Part shown: positions 30,447-41,823 of the stretch, piece after piece | How the letters are laid out: each line of letters begins with the position of its first letter | How positions within the stretch are numbered: the first letter of the stretch is position 1 | Assembly (NCBI GenBank): GCA_009668015.1 | Contig: WJYB01000007.1 | Coordinates: forward strand, 62,001-126,000 | DNA from: Enterobacteriaceae bacterium RIT714 | GTDB taxonomy: Bacteria > Pseudomonadota > Gammaproteobacteria > Enterobacterales > Enterobacteriaceae | Reading direction: 5' to 3' | Length of the DNA stretch: 64,000 nt | Notes under the pieces: generated by a model | Databases searched by the model: none | What the model saw: only the letters and a program-made list of their open reading frames with translations | What the model was told of the DNA's origin: nothing | Program-made: the position numbers and the translations under genes

Positions 30447-30464
30447 GTACTAGTTTAGTGGTAT
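30447..30464 (+). promoter_or_regulatory. TrpR operator-like site upstream of aroL
   Basis: GTACTAGTTTAGTGGTAT contains the trp-operator half-site GTACTAGTT and a degraded second half. E. coli aroL is co-repressed by TrpR from such a site. It lies 10 bp downstream of the TyrR box. Confidence 0.55.
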
Positions 30465-30525
30465 TATTGCTCGTTTTTCGACATCACACACCGCAACCTC
30501 GCGGCATCAAGGGGAACATCAGGCT

Positions 30526-31050
30526 ATGACCCAACCCATCTTTTTAGTTGGCCCCCGTGGCTGCGGCAAAACGACCGTCGGCCTCGAACTGGCGCGCGTG
30601 TGTCAAAGTCAGTTTGTGGATACCGATCACTGGTTGCAAACGCATGCCCGCCAAACCATCGCGGATATGGTCGAAAAAGAGGGATGGGAAAGTTTCCGTG
30701 CGCGTGAAACCGAAACTCTGGAAGCGGTTACCGCTCCGTCGACCGTCATTGCGACCGGCGGCGGCATTATCCTGGCAGAATATAATCGTCGCTTTATGCG
30801 CGAGAAAGGCATCGTGATTTATCTTTGCGCGCCGGTTTCCACTCTGGTCGCGCGCCTTGAGGCCTTCCCGGAAGAGGGGCAACGGCCTGCGCTCACCGCT
30901 AAGCCGATCGACGAAGAGGTGAGCGAGATTCTTGCCGAACGCGATGCGTTGTACCGCGAAGCCGCGCACCACGTTGTTGATGCATCGCTGTCACCGGAAC
31001 AGGTGGTCCAGCATATCGTGACTTCCCTGCGACTGGCTTGCGCCAGCTAA
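30526..31050 (+). CDS. aroL: Shikimate kinase II
   Basis: AroL phosphorylates shikimate with ATP in aromatic amino-acid synthesis. The 174-residue protein matches E. coli AroL in length. It has Walker [10 protein letters not shown], the shikimate-binding region DTDHWLQ, and the TGGGII motif. Upstream TyrR and TrpR sites indicate repression by tyrosine and tryptophan. yaiA follows 45 bp downstream, as in E. coli. Confidence 0.95.
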   Translation: MTQPIFLVGPRGCGKTTVGLELARVCQSQFVDTDHWLQTHARQTIADMVEKEGWESFRARETETLEAVTAPSTVIATGGGIILAEYNRRFMREKGIVIYLCAPVSTLVARLEAFPEEGQRPALTAKPIDEEVSEILAERDALYREAAHHVVDASLSPEQVVQHIVTSLRLACAS

Positions 31051-31095
31051 CAGGTGTCTATACTCATAGTTTAGCCAACAAAAAAAGGATGAACT

Positions 31096-31287
31096 ATGCC
31101 AACCCAACCGCCGTATCCACGCGAAGCACGCATTGTCACCGTTGAGAAAGGTAACGGCACGCAGACTGTAACCTGGTATCAATTGCGTGCAGATCACCCA
31201 AAGCCCGATTCGCTTATCAGCGAGCATGAGACTGAACAGGAAGCGCTGGATGCAAAGCGCCGTTACGAGGATCCTGATAAGTCCTGA
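31096..31287 (+). CDS. yaiA: Small conserved protein YaiA
   Basis: The 63-residue protein matches E. coli YaiA (63), with the conserved core [16 protein letters not shown]. It has no signal or membrane segment and its function is unknown. It follows aroL and precedes aroM, the E. coli order; the AAAGGATG upstream is a good ribosome site. Confidence 0.9.
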   Translation: MPTQPPYPREARIVTVEKGNGTQTVTWYQLRADHPKPDSLISEHETEQEALDAKRRYEDPDKS

Positions 31288-31525
31288 TACTTATCCTAAA
31301 TCCGTTATAACCGTGCCTGAATCACACTTTTGGCTCAACAGGAATGTTAACTCAGGGTTAATATTTAGTTATTACAGTTAGATTCGTAAACGGCGTTCGA
31401 TCTTTACATTTCGGTGTGAAGATCTGCTGCTACGCTTTTGAGCTGTTTAACCTAAACAAGAGCCGCGCAGCGTAGTGTGCTTGTGCCTGTATGATCGAAG
31501 TGGTTGTAGAAGAAAGGCGACGAAG

Positions 31526-32203
31526 ATGAAGGCGACATTGGCGATCCTCACCATCGGGGTAGTCCCTGTGAGCGAAGTATTACCGCTCTTAACGGAGCAT
31601 GTCTCTGAACAACAGATCACCCATCTTAGCCTGCTGGGCAAGATGAGTCGGGAAGAGGTCATGGAAGACTACGCGATTGAGCCCGGAGAGGACTCGCTGC
31701 CGACATTATTAAGCGACGGTAAACTGGCGCACGTGTCGCATCAGAAAATTGAGCGCGCCCTGCAAGGGGTCATCGAAGTGCTCGATAATCAAGAATATGA
31801 CGTCATCCTGTTGATGAGCACGGCGCCGATTTCCGGATTAGTCGCCCGCAAATCCATCCTGCTTGAACCGATGCGTATCATTCCGCCACTGGTTGCGTCG
31901 ATTGTGGATGGTCACCAGGTGGGAGTGATCGTGCCGATCGAAGAGCTGCTGGACGGGCAGGCCGCGAAATGGAAAGTGCTGGAAAAACGGCCTCTGTTCG
32001 CGCTGGCAAACCCGATCTGGGATAGCGAGGAGAAGCTCATTGCGGCCGGGCGGGAGTTGCTCGAGCAGGGGGCCGACGTCTTAATGCTGGATTGTCTCGG
32101 TTTTCATCAGCGCCACCGCGATCTCTTGCAGAAAGCACTCGATGTTCCGGTACTGTTATCGAACGTCCTTGTGACGCGTCTGGCGTCTGAATTACTGGCG
32201 TAA
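31526..32203 (+). CDS. aroM: AroM family protein
   Basis: The 225-residue cytoplasmic protein matches E. coli AroM, a gene regulated with aroL by TyrR but without a proven activity. It resembles Asp/Glu racemase-fold proteins ([25 protein letters not shown]). I start at the ATG at 31526 (MKATLAILT), preceded by GGCGACGAAG; the frame open to 31475 is not conserved. A 238-bp gap from yaiA suggests its own promoter. Confidence 0.9.
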   Translation: MKATLAILTIGVVPVSEVLPLLTEHVSEQQITHLSLLGKMSREEVMEDYAIEPGEDSLPTLLSDGKLAHVSHQKIERALQGVIEVLDNQEYDVILLMSTAPISGLVARKSILLEPMRIIPPLVASIVDGHQVGVIVPIEELLDGQAAKWKVLEKRPLFALANPIWDSEEKLIAAGRELLEQGADVLMLDCLGFHQRHRDLLQKALDVPVLLSNVLVTRLASELLA

Positions 32204-32241
32204 TGATTTTGCGTGACAGGCACGGAGGATGGCCCCTATAG

Positions 32242-32559
<318 letters not shown>

Positions 32560-32568
32560 GCAGTACGC

Positions 32569-32589
32569 CCCCTCTCTGTCGGAGAGGGG
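32569..32589. repeat. Hairpin repeat copy 2 between ppnP and rdgC
   Basis: CCCCTCTC (32569-32576) and GAGAGGGG (32582-32589) form a perfect 8-bp stem with loop TGTCG. It belongs to the same CCCTCTCC/GGAGAGGG hairpin family found at 0.2, 34.6 and 60.7 kb. Between convergent genes it may double as a terminator. Confidence 0.6.
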
Positions 32590-32597
32590 ACATTCCG

Positions 32598-33512
32598 TTA
32601 ACGCTGAGCTTCGCCGCCTAACCCTTCGACCAGATTCTGAATCAACGCCGCCAGTTCACCCGTCATCAGAATGAAATCGGCATCAAAACGCTGGGCGAAA
32701 TCTTCGCGGTCGATATCTTCGTTTTGATCGCGTAACTCATCGCAGAATTTCAGGCGTTTAATCGAGCCATCGTCACACATCACAAACTGAATGCGCTGCT
32801 GCCAGTCGAGCGCCAGTTTGGTCACCAGTTTTCCGGCTTCGATATGTACAGCGATCTCGTCGCACACCAGATCCTGTTTCTTCGCGCGGATCACACCGCC
32901 ATCTTCGAGGATCGCTTTTAATTCTGCTTCATCCAGCAGCTGGAAACCCTGCGCGGCGCTGCCGCTGCGAACCCATTCGGTCAGCGTCAGTTCAATCGGG
33001 TTCTCCATCACCAGCGGAACCACCGGCAGTGAACCCAGGCTTTTACGCAGCAGGGCCAGCGTATCTTCGGCTTTCTTGGCGCTGGCGCAGTCAACCATGA
33101 TCAAACCGTTTACCGTGTCGATCCACATCATCGTCTGGCTGAAACGGCTAAAGGCGCGCGGCAGCAGGGAGTGCAGCACTTCATCCTTCAGCGAGTCTTT
33201 TTCGGTTTTTTTCAGCTTGCGGCCCTGTTCTGCCTCCAGCTTGAAGATCTTCGCTTCCAGCGCTTGCTTCACCACCGGTGACGGCAGGATTTTCTGTTCC
33301 TGACGCGCGCAAAGAATGATTTGACCATTGGTTGTCGAGTGGGTCAGCGCATCGCTTTGAGAACCCATCGGAGAAACCCAACCGGTTTTGGCCATATCCT
33401 GGCTACCGCATGGGGTAAAGGTGTAAGCGGCTAACTGTTTTTCCATCTCTTCCGCACGCAGCGAAACGTCGCGGCTGAGACGGTAAACCATCAAATTTTT
33501 GAACCACAGCAT
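32598..33512 (-). CDS. rdgC: Recombination-associated protein RdgC
   Basis: RdgC is a ring-shaped DNA-binding protein that modulates RecA; E. coli needs it when priA or recombination functions are impaired. The 304-residue protein starts [16 protein letters not shown] at the ATG at 33512 and ends [11 protein letters not shown], colinear with E. coli RdgC (303). The frame open to 33524 adds four residues not in the family. It is divergent from mak. Confidence 0.95.
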   Translation of the reverse strand: MLWFKNLMVYRLSRDVSLRAEEMEKQLAAYTFTPCGSQDMAKTGWVSPMGSQSDALTHSTTNGQIILCARQEQKILPSPVVKQALEAKIFKLEAEQGRKLKKTEKDSLKDEVLHSLLPRAFSRFSQTMMWIDTVNGLIMVDCASAKKAEDTLALLRKSLGSLPVVPLVMENPIELTLTEWVRSGSAAQGFQLLDEAELKAILEDGGVIRAKKQDLVCDEIAVHIEAGKLVTKLALDWQQRIQFVMCDDGSIKRLKFCDELRDQNEDIDREDFAQRFDADFILMTGELAALIQNLVEGLGGEAQR

Positions 33513-33635
33513 GATAATTTCCACGGCCTTGTCGTTAAATCAGCGGGCATGATAACGAATTGTCGCCATGCTTGCATTGCTAATCGGGTAGCCGACTTCT
33601 ACTCTGTTGATAATCAAAATAATGAGGAGAATCCT

Positions 33636-34541
33636 GTGCGTATTGGTATTGATTTGGGCGGCACTAAAACGGAAGTCATTGCGCTAAGTGAACAGGGCGA
33701 GCAGTTGTTTCGCCATCGCCTGCCGACACCACGTGACGACTACTCACAAACCATTGAAACCATCGCGCTGCTGGTCGAAATGGCGGAAAAAGCCACAGGG
33801 CAGACCGGCTCGGTTGGGATGGGGATCCCCGGCTCGATTTCGCCTTACACCGGTGTGGTAAAAAACGCGAACTCCACATGGCTCAACGGTCAGCCGTTTG
33901 ATAAAGATCTGAGCGCGCGACTCAACCGCGAAGTCCGTCTGGCAAATGACGCCAACTGTCTCGCGGTCTCCGAAGCGATTGACGGCGCGGCGGCCGGTGC
34001 GCAGACCGTGTTCGCGGTCATTATCGGCACCGGTTGCGGGGCGGGCGTGGCTTTTAACGGTCGGGCACATATTGGCGGCAACGGGACGGCGGGCGAGTGG
34101 GGGCACAATCCGCTGCCGTGGATGGATGAAGATGAACTGCACTATCGCGCTGAAGTGCCGTGTTATTGCGGCAAGCAGGGGTGTATCGAGACGTTTATCT
34201 CCGGGACCGGATTTGCCACCGACTATCGTCGTTTGAGTGGGCAGCCGCTCAAGGGCAATGAGATTATGCGTCTGGTGGAAGCGCAGGATGCAGTCGCCGA
34301 GCTGGTGCTGAGCCGCTACGAAATGCGGCTGGCAAAATCACTGGCGCATGTGGTGAATATTCTCGACCCGGATGTGATCGTGCTGGGGGGAGGAATGAGC
34401 AATGTGGACCGGATTTACACCACCGTGCCACAGCTGATGAAACAGTGGGTCTTTGGCGGCGAATGTGAAACGCCGATCCGCAAGGCCGTTCACGGTGATT
34501 CCAGCGGCGTGCGCGGTGCGGCGTGGCTGTGGCCGGAATAA
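33636..34541 (+). CDS. mak: Fructokinase Mak (manno(fructo)kinase, ROK family)
   Basis: Mak phosphorylates fructose (and mannose) to the 6-phosphate. The 301-residue ROK-family kinase has the phosphate motif IDLGGTKTE, the catalytic region WGHNPLPW and the zinc motif [16 protein letters not shown] chose the GTG at 33636 (VRIGIDLGG), preceded by GAGGAGA and matching the E. coli start; the longer frame from 33549 overlaps the rdgC promoter region. In E. coli araJ follows; here tandem repeats follow instead. Confidence 0.93.
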   Translation: MRIGIDLGGTKTEVIALSEQGEQLFRHRLPTPRDDYSQTIETIALLVEMAEKATGQTGSVGMGIPGSISPYTGVVKNANSTWLNGQPFDKDLSARLNREVRLANDANCLAVSEAIDGAAAGAQTVFAVIIGTGCGAGVAFNGRAHIGGNGTAGEWGHNPLPWMDEDELHYRAEVPCYCGKQGCIETFISGTGFATDYRRLSGQPLKGNEIMRLVEAQDAVAELVLSRYEMRLAKSLAHVVNILDPDVIVLGGGMSNVDRIYTTVPQLMKQWVFGGECETPIRKAVHGDSSGVRGAAWLWPE

Positions 34542-34581
34542 AAGCAAAGCGGCAACGCATGTTGCCGTATTTAGGATTTAT

Positions 34582-34747
34582 TCCCTCTCCCTGTGGGAGA
34601 GGGGGTTTACCGGCATGGAGCGATGACCAGAGTGTCGTTTATTCCCTCTCCCTGTGAGAGAGGGATTTTACCGGCATGGAGCGATGACCAGAATGTCGTT
34701 TATTCCCTCTCCCTGTGGGAGAGGGCCAGGGTGAGGGCACCAGACCG
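34582..34747. repeat. Three hairpin repeats in a 61-bp tandem array
   Basis: The core CCCTCTCCCTGTG starts at 34582, 34643 and 34704, exactly 61 bp apart. The 61-bp units include a shared linker (ACCGGCATGGAGCGATGACC), and the third copy ends with CCAGGGTGAGGGCA. Each core forms a CCCTCTCC/GGAGAGGG-type hairpin; copy 2 has one change (GAGAGAGG). The array fills the space between mak and sbcC, where E. coli K-12 has araJ. Confidence 0.85.
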
Positions 34748-34764
34748 CGCAAATCTTAATGCAC

Positions 34765-37700
34765 TCACTCCACGGCAAACTCCCTGTCCAGCTTGCTGTA
34801 CCCCAGCCCGTTTATTTTTTTCACTTTGATCTGGACCGGAATGCGCTCTTTCATGGCTTCCACGTGGCTGATCACTCCGATGGTTTTCCCGGTGGCATTC
34901 AGCGCGTCCAGGGCGTCCAGCGCCGTATCCAGCGTTTCGCTGTCCAGCGTGCCAAACCCTTCGTCGAGGAACAGCGAATCAATCCGCGTTTTATGGCTCA
35001 CAAGATCGGAAAGCGCCAGCGCCAGCGCGAGACTCACCAGGAAGCTTTCGCCGCCGGAAAGAGTGCGCGTATCACGCACTGCGTCCGCTTGCCACGTATC
35101 AACCACCTCCAGCTCCAGCGCGTCGCTGGCCTTGCGCTGCAACAGATAGCGGCCATGCAGGCGATTGAGCTGCTGGTTTGCGAGCCACACCAGATTGTCC
35201 AGCGTCAGCCCCTGGGCAAATTTACGGAATCGGTCGCCCGTGCTGGAGCCGATCAGTGAATTCAGATAACCCCAGTCATCAGCCAGTCGAGTTGCCGCCT
35301 CAATTTGCTGCATTAAACCCTGCTGATGCAAACGGTTGTCGTTATCCTGCTTGAGCTGCTGGCGGATCTCACCCTGACGGGTGGTGTTTTCACGCAATCG
35401 CTCTGCCAGGCGCTGTAACTGCTCCTGTAGCGTTTGCAGCGGCTGATCGTCGGGTAACCCCTCCGGTCGACGTTCTCCCTGTTCGCGCAGATGCTGCTCC
35501 GCCTGAACGGCGAGGGCGGACGATTGCTGGAGCTGTTGTTCCAGCGTGCGTTTAAGCTGTTCCAGCTTGCGCGCGGTTTCGTCATCCAGCAGCGCCGCGA
35601 GAAAGTCCGCTTCACTGGCAAAGCTGCTCGCCTTCAGGGCGGTAGCGAACTGGGTTTGTAGCTGCGTGAGTCTTTCGCTGTCGCTTTTTTCCTGCTGTTG
35701 CAGGGTGGCGAGCTGGCTTTGCAGCGAAATACACGCGTTGTGAATATCGCGCCAGTCGGCGGGAACAGGCTCGTCAGCGGTATCGTCAGTCGACGGCGGA
35801 AGGGTATCCAGCAGCGGCGTCAGGGCGTTGACTTGCTCCTGAATAGCCGCAAGCTGTTTCTGTCTGGACTGCCAGTCATTTGACTCGGATTCACGCTGTG
35901 TAAGCCAGGTGGACTCTTCTCCCTCCGCGGGGGGCGTCAGTGTCATTTCAGCCAACGTATGCACTAATAGCTGATGTTGTGACGCCATTTGCTGCTGAAT
36001 CTGTTGCGCCTGCTGCTCCACATCGGCGAGCTGACTCTGTAACGTCAGACGCTGGCTCAGCTGATAAAGCTGGCGCTCATATTGCTCCTGCTCGTTCAGC
36101 CAGGACGTAATATCTTCCTGAATGTTCAGGCTGACGGTTAAAGAGGCGCATACCTCCTGCCACTCTGCCGTGAGCGCCTGCTCTTCCTGAACGAGCGTTT
36201 GTGTTTCTGCGGCTTCACGCTGGCGTTGCTCAACCAGCGCCTGAAGTTGTCCGCGCAGCAGCAAACCCTCTTCTTCGAGCTGTTTCACCTCTTTGTGTAG
36301 CGTGTCGCGGCGGCGCTGGTTGGCGGATAACTCCAGCGCCTGATACTGTTCAACGGCAGGATGCTCGGTCGAACCGCACAGCGGACAAGGCTTTCCTGCC
36401 TCCAGGTCTGCGCGATAAGCCTCCAGTTTCTTTATCTGTTCTTCCTGGACGCACAGAGTGTTGAGATCGAGATAGTGCTGATTTTTCTCTTTGTACTGTT
36501 GGCGACGGGCAGCGAGCGTTTGTTCGAGGCTGGCCTGCGTAACCTGGCTTTTTTGCAGCGCATCGTGAGTGTGTGCAAGGCGTTTTTGCAGCGGCTGATA
36601 GCGGGCATGCAGCGTTGCCAGGCGCTGGAGCATCGGGCGCAACTGTACCTGACGTTCCATCGCCGCCGACGCTTCTTCAGCGGATAAGGTCAGCGTGCTC
36701 ACCGGCAGAGCGGCCTGTTTTTGCTGGAGTTCAGTCAGACGTTTAACCAGCGTCGCGGACTGTATTTTATCGCGCTGCTGCTGGGAAAACAGTGCGCGCC
36801 AGCCAGCGATATGCTGACTCCAGAGCCCAAACCGGCTGTGTTCTTCCAGCCAGACCGCCAGCTGTTTATGCTGCGTTTGTAACTGCCCGAGGTGGCGTAC
36901 CGCGCCGTTGCGGATCCGCGTTCGCTGCGCCTTACGGTCCTGTAAGCGAGTGTTTACTTCAGCTATCTGGTGTTGAGTGCGGGTGAGCGTTGCCGCCTGT
37001 TCCTGTTGTCGGTCCCACAGCGGCCTCAGCGCGAGTGCAGGCTGCGCCCGCTGCCATTTTTCCAGCTCTGATTGCGCATCCACCTGCGCCTGCAAGGCTT
37101 GCTGATGAGCGGCCTGCGCGCGCTGTTGCTCGCGGGTCAGCTCCTCGTGGCGTACCAGCCACTGGTGCTGGGCCTGCCGATGTTGCTGCTCCGCCAGATC
37201 TCTTTTTTCTTCGTCAGTAAGTGCCTGCAAACTTTGCTGCAACTGCTGTTGCTGCTCTTCACCCAGCAAGACGACGCCTGCGGCCTGCGCCTCGCGCATC
37301 TCCAGCTCACTGCGCGCGGCTTTATGTTTCTCAAACACCATGGCGGAAATTTGGCCGTAGATCTCTGTACCGGTCAGCTCTTCCAGCAGCTCGGCGCGTT
37401 CTTTGGGTTTGGCGTTTAAAAACGCCGCAAATTGTCCCTGAGAAAGTAGCATGGAACGGGTAAAGCGGCCGTAATCCAGCCCGGTCAGCGCGGCGGTCTG
37501 CTCAAGTTTGTCGGTTACCTTGTCGGCGAGAATCTTGCCATCTTCGCAGCGAGCCAGTTCCACACGGGGCGCCTGTAGATTTCCGTCTGGCTGATTCCGC
37601 GCGCGATTCTGGCTCCAGAATGCGCGATAAGCGATGCCTTTTACTTCGAATTCCACTTCCGCCAGACACTCGGCGGTGTCGCGCGTCATTAAGTCATTTT

Positions 37701-37902
37701 GGGCCTGCGAGACTTTCTCTAGCCGCGGCGTCTCGTGATAAAGCGCCAGGCAAATCGCATCGAGCAGAGTGGTTTTCCCCGCGCCTGTAGCCCCTGTAAT
37801 GGCAAAGAGTCCATTGCTGGCGAACGGTTCAGCGGTAAAGTCGATTTTCCATTCACCCTTCAGGGAGTTGAGGTTTTTGAGACGCAAGCTGAGAATTTTC
37901 AT
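34765..37902 (-). CDS. sbcC: Exonuclease subunit SbcC
   Basis: SbcC is the SMC/Rad50-like ATPase of the SbcCD nuclease, which cuts DNA hairpins and palindromes and processes double-strand ends. The 1045-residue protein has Walker [15 protein letters not shown] near the start and long coiled coils. The zinc hook CPLC sits near residue 503, and the C-terminal ATPase half has [19 protein letters not shown] and [14 protein letters not shown]. coli SbcC has 1048 residues. Its ATG overlaps the sbcD stop (ATGA), so the subunits are coupled. Confidence 0.96.
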   Translation of the reverse strand: MKILSLRLKNLNSLKGEWKIDFTAEPFASNGLFAITGATGAGKTTLLDAICLALYHETPRLEKVSQAQNDLMTRDTAECLAEVEFEVKGIAYRAFWSQNRARNQPDGNLQAPRVELARCEDGKILADKVTDKLEQTAALTGLDYGRFTRSMLLSQGQFAAFLNAKPKERAELLEELTGTEIYGQISAMVFEKHKAARSELEMREAQAAGVVLLGEEQQQQLQQSLQALTDEEKRDLAEQQHRQAQHQWLVRHEELTREQQRAQAAHQQALQAQVDAQSELEKWQRAQPALALRPLWDRQQEQAATLTRTQHQIAEVNTRLQDRKAQRTRIRNGAVRHLGQLQTQHKQLAVWLEEHSRFGLWSQHIAGWRALFSQQQRDKIQSATLVKRLTELQQKQAALPVSTLTLSAEEASAAMERQVQLRPMLQRLATLHARYQPLQKRLAHTHDALQKSQVTQASLEQTLAARRQQYKEKNQHYLDLNTLCVQEEQIKKLEAYRADLEAGKPCPLCGSTEHPAVEQYQALELSANQRRRDTLHKEVKQLEEEGLLLRGQLQALVEQRQREAAETQTLVQEEQALTAEWQEVCASLTVSLNIQEDITSWLNEQEQYERQLYQLSQRLTLQSQLADVEQQAQQIQQQMASQHQLLVHTLAEMTLTPPAEGEESTWLTQRESESNDWQSRQKQLAAIQEQVNALTPLLDTLPPSTDDTADEPVPADWRDIHNACISLQSQLATLQQQEKSDSERLTQLQTQFATALKASSFASEADFLAALLDDETARKLEQLKRTLEQQLQQSSALAVQAEQHLREQGERRPEGLPDDQPLQTLQEQLQRLAERLRENTTRQGEIRQQLKQDNDNRLHQQGLMQQIEAATRLADDWGYLNSLIGSSTGDRFRKFAQGLTLDNLVWLANQQLNRLHGRYLLQRKASDALELEVVDTWQADAVRDTRTLSGGESFLVSLALALALSDLVSHKTRIDSLFLDEGFGTLDSETLDTALDALDALNATGKTIGVISHVEAMKERIPVQIKVKKINGLGYSKLDREFAVE

Positions 37903-39104
37903 GCGTTTTCTTCCTCGTTAGTGAGCGCATGCAACGTATCGGTAAACAGTTCGTTGAGTCGGGTTCGTTGAGCGTCGTCGATCTCCTCTTGCGCCAGCCG
38001 GCGTTCAAACACCTCTTCGACTTTCAGCTCGCTCAGGGTTTCTCGTTGTGCGCTGAGAAGAATTTTCTCGCGCTGTTCCCGGCTGCGGCGTACCAGCAAT
38101 ACTTCCACCGGCAGATCTTCCGTCAGCGCCTGGATCTTGCGCTGCATATCGTGGAGATAGCCATCGGTCGTGATTTCGATATCCAGCCAGACAGGGGGCG
38201 TTTGTTGCACATCACGCCACTGTTCAAGCTGCTGTGAGAGGCTCGCCAGATCCCCTTTTAATACCGCCAGAGGCTGGGTGACGGGCACGTTCAGCGTCTC
38301 CACTGCGCTGAGTTTGCCGTCGGTAAAACTCACCAGATGAACGCTTTTTGCCTTTCCGGTCTCATCAAAGCTTAAGGAGATTGGTGAGCCGCAGTAGCGA
38401 ATGTGTTCGCAGCCGCCAATGATTTGCGCGCGGTGAATATGGCCGAGGGCGATGTAGTCGGCAGGCGGGAAATTTTGCGCCGGAAAAGCATCCAGCGTAC
38501 CAATATAGATATCGCGCACGGCGTCACTTTTGCTGGCACCTACGGTGGTCAGATGGCCGGTAGCGATGACTGGCAGAGCGGTGTCACCGCGCAGGGCGCA
38601 GGCATCCGTGTACTGTTGGTGATAATAGTCGGTGATGGCCTGCAGCAGGACCTGCTGCTTTTCGCCGCCTGACAGGCCAGCCTGACTCTGGACGATATCG
38701 CGCGGGCGCAGGAACGGGATGGGGCACAGCACCGCCCCCGGCGTGCCATCGCGTTTTTTGAGGATTTGCGGGGCATGTCCGGCATTTGCCACTACAGTGG
38801 TATTCAGAAAGGCAAGAATGTCGCGGGACTCATTGAGCGTGGCAACCGAGTCATGGTTGCCCGCGACGATCACCAGATGGCAGCCGGTTTGCTGTAAATT
38901 GACCACGAAGCGGTTATAGAGTTCTCGCGCATAACTCGGCGGCGACCCGGTATCGAAAATATCTCCGGCAACGATAATCGTATCCACCTGCTGAGACTGC
39001 GCCGTTTCCAGCAGCCAGTTCAGAAACGCTTCGTGTTCGGCAGCGCGACTTTTACTGTAAAAGTTTTGACCCAGATGCCAGTCCGAGGTGTGGAGTATGC
39101 GCAT
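37899..39104 (-). CDS. sbcD: Exonuclease subunit SbcD
   Basis: SbcD is the Mre11-like nuclease partner of SbcC. The 401-residue protein shows the calcineurin-like phosphoesterase motifs [20 protein letters not shown] and GHIHRA, which bind two Mn2+ ions. I chose the ATG at 39104 ([12 protein letters not shown]), matching E. coli; the frame to 39149 is non-family. It is divergent from phoB, as in E. coli. Confidence 0.96.
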   Translation of the reverse strand: MRILHTSDWHLGQNFYSKSRAAEHEAFLNWLLETAQSQQVDTIIVAGDIFDTGSPPSYARELYNRFVVNLQQTGCHLVIVAGNHDSVATLNESRDILAFLNTTVVANAGHAPQILKKRDGTPGAVLCPIPFLRPRDIVQSQAGLSGGEKQQVLLQAITDYYHQQYTDACALRGDTALPVIATGHLTTVGASKSDAVRDIYIGTLDAFPAQNFPPADYIALGHIHRAQIIGGCEHIRYCGSPISLSFDETGKAKSVHLVSFTDGKLSAVETLNVPVTQPLAVLKGDLASLSQQLEQWRDVQQTPPVWLDIEITTDGYLHDMQRKIQALTEDLPVEVLLVRRSREQREKILLSAQRETLSELKVEEVFERRLAQEEIDDAQRTRLNELFTDTLHALTNEEENA

Positions 39105-39407
39105 AACAGTTCCATGGCAAAAAAAGATGGAGTGGATTATACACTTCATCCATCACGCTGCCTCTGCGTTGGCTGCTTCTGTTCATTCAAGCTCAGGCTC
39201 AGACAGGCAATCACTACCCCGGGACTTGCCGCTTTGAGACAAGTTGAATGATTTTGGACGTATGGACGTGGAGAGGCAGAAATTAACTGCTGTAATAAAA
39301 CAACAGTTTGCCATTGATGGTGGTAATGTTTTTCATAAATCTGTCATAAATCTGACGCATAATGACGCCGCATTACCCACTCATACCTTAATCAGACAGG
39401 GCAAAGT
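39105..39407. other. sbcD/phoB divergent intergenic region
   Basis: This 303-bp gap holds the phoB promoter with its Pho box at the right. Near the middle is an imperfect hairpin at 39183-39251, with outer arms TCATTCAA/TTGAATGA and inner arms GGCAA/TTGCC. I see no ORF that looks real. The sbcD promoter should lie at the left end. Confidence 0.6.
39330..39347 (+). promoter_or_regulatory. Pho box of phoBR
   Basis: TTTTCATAAATCTGTCAT has two TCAT half-sites 11 bp apart, and a third CTGTCAT/CTGACG-like repeat follows. It is essentially the E. coli phoB Pho box and gives PhoB autoregulation. A -10-like CATAAT lies at 39358-39363. Confidence 0.85.
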
Positions 39408-40097
39408 ATGGCGAGACGTATTCTGGTCGTAGAAGATGAAGCTCCGATTCGCGAAATGGTGTGCTTCGTGCTGGAACAAAATGGCTTCCAGCCGGTTGAA
39501 GCCGAAGATTATGACAGCGCGGTGAATCAACTGAACGAACCCTGGCCCGATTTGATTTTGCTGGACTGGATGTTGCCAGGCGGATCCGGACTGCAATTTA
39601 TCAAGCACATTAAGCGTGAGGCGATGACCCGCGATATCCCGGTTGTCATGTTGACCGCCCGTGGTGAAGAAGAGGATCGCGTTCGCGGTCTGGAAACGGG
39701 GGCAGATGATTACATCACCAAGCCTTTCTCACCGAAAGAGCTGGTGGCGCGTATTAAAGCCGTCATGCGCCGTATTTCACCGATGGCGGTGGAAGAGGTG
39801 ATCGAAATGCAGGGCCTGAGCCTTGACCCGACGTCACATCGCGTGATGACGGGCGAAAATCCTCTCGATATGGGACCGACCGAATTTAAACTGTTGCACT
39901 TCTTTATGACTCACCCGGAACGCGTGTACAGCCGCGAGCAGCTGCTGAATAACGTCTGGGGAACCAACGTCTATGTCGAAGACCGGACGGTAGATGTGCA
40001 TATTCGCCGCTTGCGCAAAGCGCTGGAACACAGCGGCCACGATCGCATGGTGCAAACGGTTCGCGGCACGGGTTATCGTTTTTCGACCCGTTTCTGA
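39408..40097 (+). CDS. phoB: Phosphate regulon response regulator PhoB
   Basis: PhoB activates the Pho regulon under phosphate limitation. The 229-residue protein has an OmpR-type layout: receiver domain with Glu9-Asp10 and phospho-acceptor Asp53 ([13 protein letters not shown]), then a C-terminal winged helix ([28 protein letters not shown]). Length equals E. coli PhoB. phoR follows after 21 bp. Confidence 0.97.
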   Translation: MARRILVVEDEAPIREMVCFVLEQNGFQPVEAEDYDSAVNQLNEPWPDLILLDWMLPGGSGLQFIKHIKREAMTRDIPVVMLTARGEEEDRVRGLETGADDYITKPFSPKELVARIKAVMRRISPMAVEEVIEMQGLSLDPTSHRVMTGENPLDMGPTEFKLLHFFMTHPERVYSREQLLNNVWGTNVYVEDRTVDVHIRRLRKALEHSGHDRMVQTVRGTGYRFSTRF

Positions 40098-40118
40098 ACA
40101 ATGACAGGAGTGTGACGC

Positions 40119-41414
40119 GTGCTGGAACGTCTGTCATGGAAAAGGCTCGTTTTTGAACTGATTTTAAGCTGTATCCCGGCCTTCATTTTGGGGGCTATTT
40201 TTGGTTATCTGCCGTGGTTTTTACTGGCGGCAGTGACCGGGCTACTGATCTGGCATTTCTGGAATTTACTGCGTCTTTCCTGGTGGCTATGGGTTGATCG
40301 CAGTATGACACCGCCGCCCGGAAGCGGCAGCTGGGAGCCGTTGCTGTACGGCTTGCATCAGATGCAGATGCGTAATAAAAAGCGCCGTCGTGAGCTTGGA
40401 AGCCTGATTAAACGCTTTCGTAGCGGGGCGGAATCACTGCCGGATGCGGTGATTCTGACCACCGAAGAAGGGACCATTTTCTGGTGTAATGGACTGGCAC
40501 AACAGCTGCTTGGGCTTCGCTGGCCGGACGACAACGGGCAAAATATCCTTAACCTTCTGCGTTACCCTGAATTCACGCATTATTTGAAAAAGCGTGACTT
40601 TACTCGCCCCCATAATCTGATACTTAACAATGGCCGTCATCTTGAGATCCGCGTCATGCCTTACAGCGATAAGCAGTGGCTGATGGTGGCGCGGGACGTT
40701 ACCCAAATGCACCAGCTTGAAGGGGCACGACGGAACTTCTTTGCCAATGTCAGCCACGAGTTGCGTACCCCGCTGACCGTGCTTCAGGGGTATCTGGAGA
40801 TGATGCAGGAGCAGACGCTGGAAGGCGCGCCGCGTGATAAAGCGTTGCATACCATGCGCGAGCAGACCCATCGCATGGAAGGGCTGGTGAAGCAGTTGCT
40901 TACCCTGTCGAAAATTGAGGCCGCGCCGACGCTGGCCCTGAATGAAACCATTGACGTGCCGATGATGCTACGGGTCGTTGAGCGTGAAGCTCAGACGTTG
41001 AGCCATAAAAAGCATGAATTCACGTTCGAGGTGGACAATGGCCTGAAAGTGCTCGGCAGCGAAGATGAACTGCGCAGCGCGATCTCAAACCTGGTCTACA
41101 ACGCCGTTAACCATACGCCCGAAGGGACGCACATCGTGGTGCGCTGGCAGGCCGTTCCGACGGGAGCGGAATTTAGCGTCGAGGATAACGGGCCGGGCAT
41201 TGGCCCTGAACACATTCCTCGTCTGACAGAACGATTTTATCGCGTAGATAAAGCCCGTTCACGCCAGACGGGCGGTAGCGGTCTGGGGCTGGCGATTGTG
41301 AAGCATGCCGTTCATCACCACGAAAGTCGTCTCGATATTCAAAGTACGCCGGGTCAGGGCACGCGTTTCAGTTTTGTTATCCCGCAACGATTAATTGCCA
41401 AAAAAAGTCTCTGA
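40119..41414 (+). CDS. phoR: Phosphate regulon sensor kinase PhoR
   Basis: PhoR is the inner-membrane kinase/phosphatase for PhoB, controlled through PhoU and PstSCAB. The 431-residue protein starts at a GTG, as in E. coli. It has two N-terminal membrane segments, a PAS domain (about residues 95-190), His213 in [13 protein letters not shown] and an HATPase domain ([27 protein letters not shown]). A terminator lies 27 bp past its stop. Confidence 0.97.
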   Translation: MLERLSWKRLVFELILSCIPAFILGAIFGYLPWFLLAAVTGLLIWHFWNLLRLSWWLWVDRSMTPPPGSGSWEPLLYGLHQMQMRNKKRRRELGSLIKRFRSGAESLPDAVILTTEEGTIFWCNGLAQQLLGLRWPDDNGQNILNLLRYPEFTHYLKKRDFTRPHNLILNNGRHLEIRVMPYSDKQWLMVARDVTQMHQLEGARRNFFANVSHELRTPLTVLQGYLEMMQEQTLEGAPRDKALHTMREQTHRMEGLVKQLLTLSKIEAAPTLALNETIDVPMMLRVVEREAQTLSHKKHEFTFEVDNGLKVLGSEDELRSAISNLVYNAVNHTPEGTHIVVRWQAVPTGAEFSVEDNGPGIGPEHIPRLTERFYRVDKARSRQTGGSGLGLAIVKHAVHHHESRLDIQSTPGQGTRFSFVIPQRLIAKKSL

Positions 41415-41441
41415 TAGCGACGGTGTCAGTTTAACTTTCCA

Positions 41442-41470
41442 CAGGCCAGCCTTTGCTGGCCTGTTTGCTT
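41442..41470 (+). terminator. Terminator of phoBR
   Basis: CAGGCCAGC (41442-41450) pairs perfectly with GCTGGCCTG (41455-41463) over a CTTT loop, followed by TTTGCTT. Confidence 0.8.
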
Positions 41471-41619
41471 TGCAGTCAAGCGAAACGCGGGTGAATTTTA
41501 TACGGTTGTTGCTTTTTTGTTCGCATGATTAGCCATGAGTTTTTCTTATACTTAGAGGATTATTCTGGTCTGAATTTTCATGCTGGCATATTGTTCTGGT
41601 TTTAAGATCCCTCCTTGCC

Positions 41620-41642
41620 TTTAAACGTTATAAGCGTTTAAA
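41620..41642. promoter_or_regulatory. Palindromic operator-like site upstream of brnQ
   Basis: TTTAAACG (41620-41627) and CGTTTAAA (41635-41642) are perfect 8-bp arms with a 7-nt spacer. It lies about 180 bp before brnQ. No regulator is recognised; the symmetry is the only evidence. Confidence 0.35.
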
Positions 41643-41823
41643 TTGCGCCCCATATACTGTCATACCGACTGTATTTGCGTGGTAAATCGAAAAACTATTC
41701 TTCGCCACGCCAGGACGGGAGCATATCCCGCTGAAATTGAGTCAATTTTCCGCTGTATCGTCCCATTTGGGATGGCGAAAATCTCAACGTTTTCAACACC
41801 ACATCCACAGGCAGTAAGGTTCT

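Larger units (their letters stand above)
41415..41823. other. phoR-brnQ intergenic region
   Basis: This 409-bp gap contains a terminator for phoBR (41442-41470) and an 8+8 bp palindrome (41620-41642). The remainder is AT-rich and presumably carries the brnQ promoter and leader. Two tiny frames (from 41535 and 41580) do not resemble branched-chain attenuator peptides. I find no gene here. Confidence 0.5.

Noticed and set aside
41535-41624. Leader-peptide attenuator of brnQ
   Set aside because: The two short frames lack runs of Leu, Ile or Val codons and no paired attenuator stems were seen.
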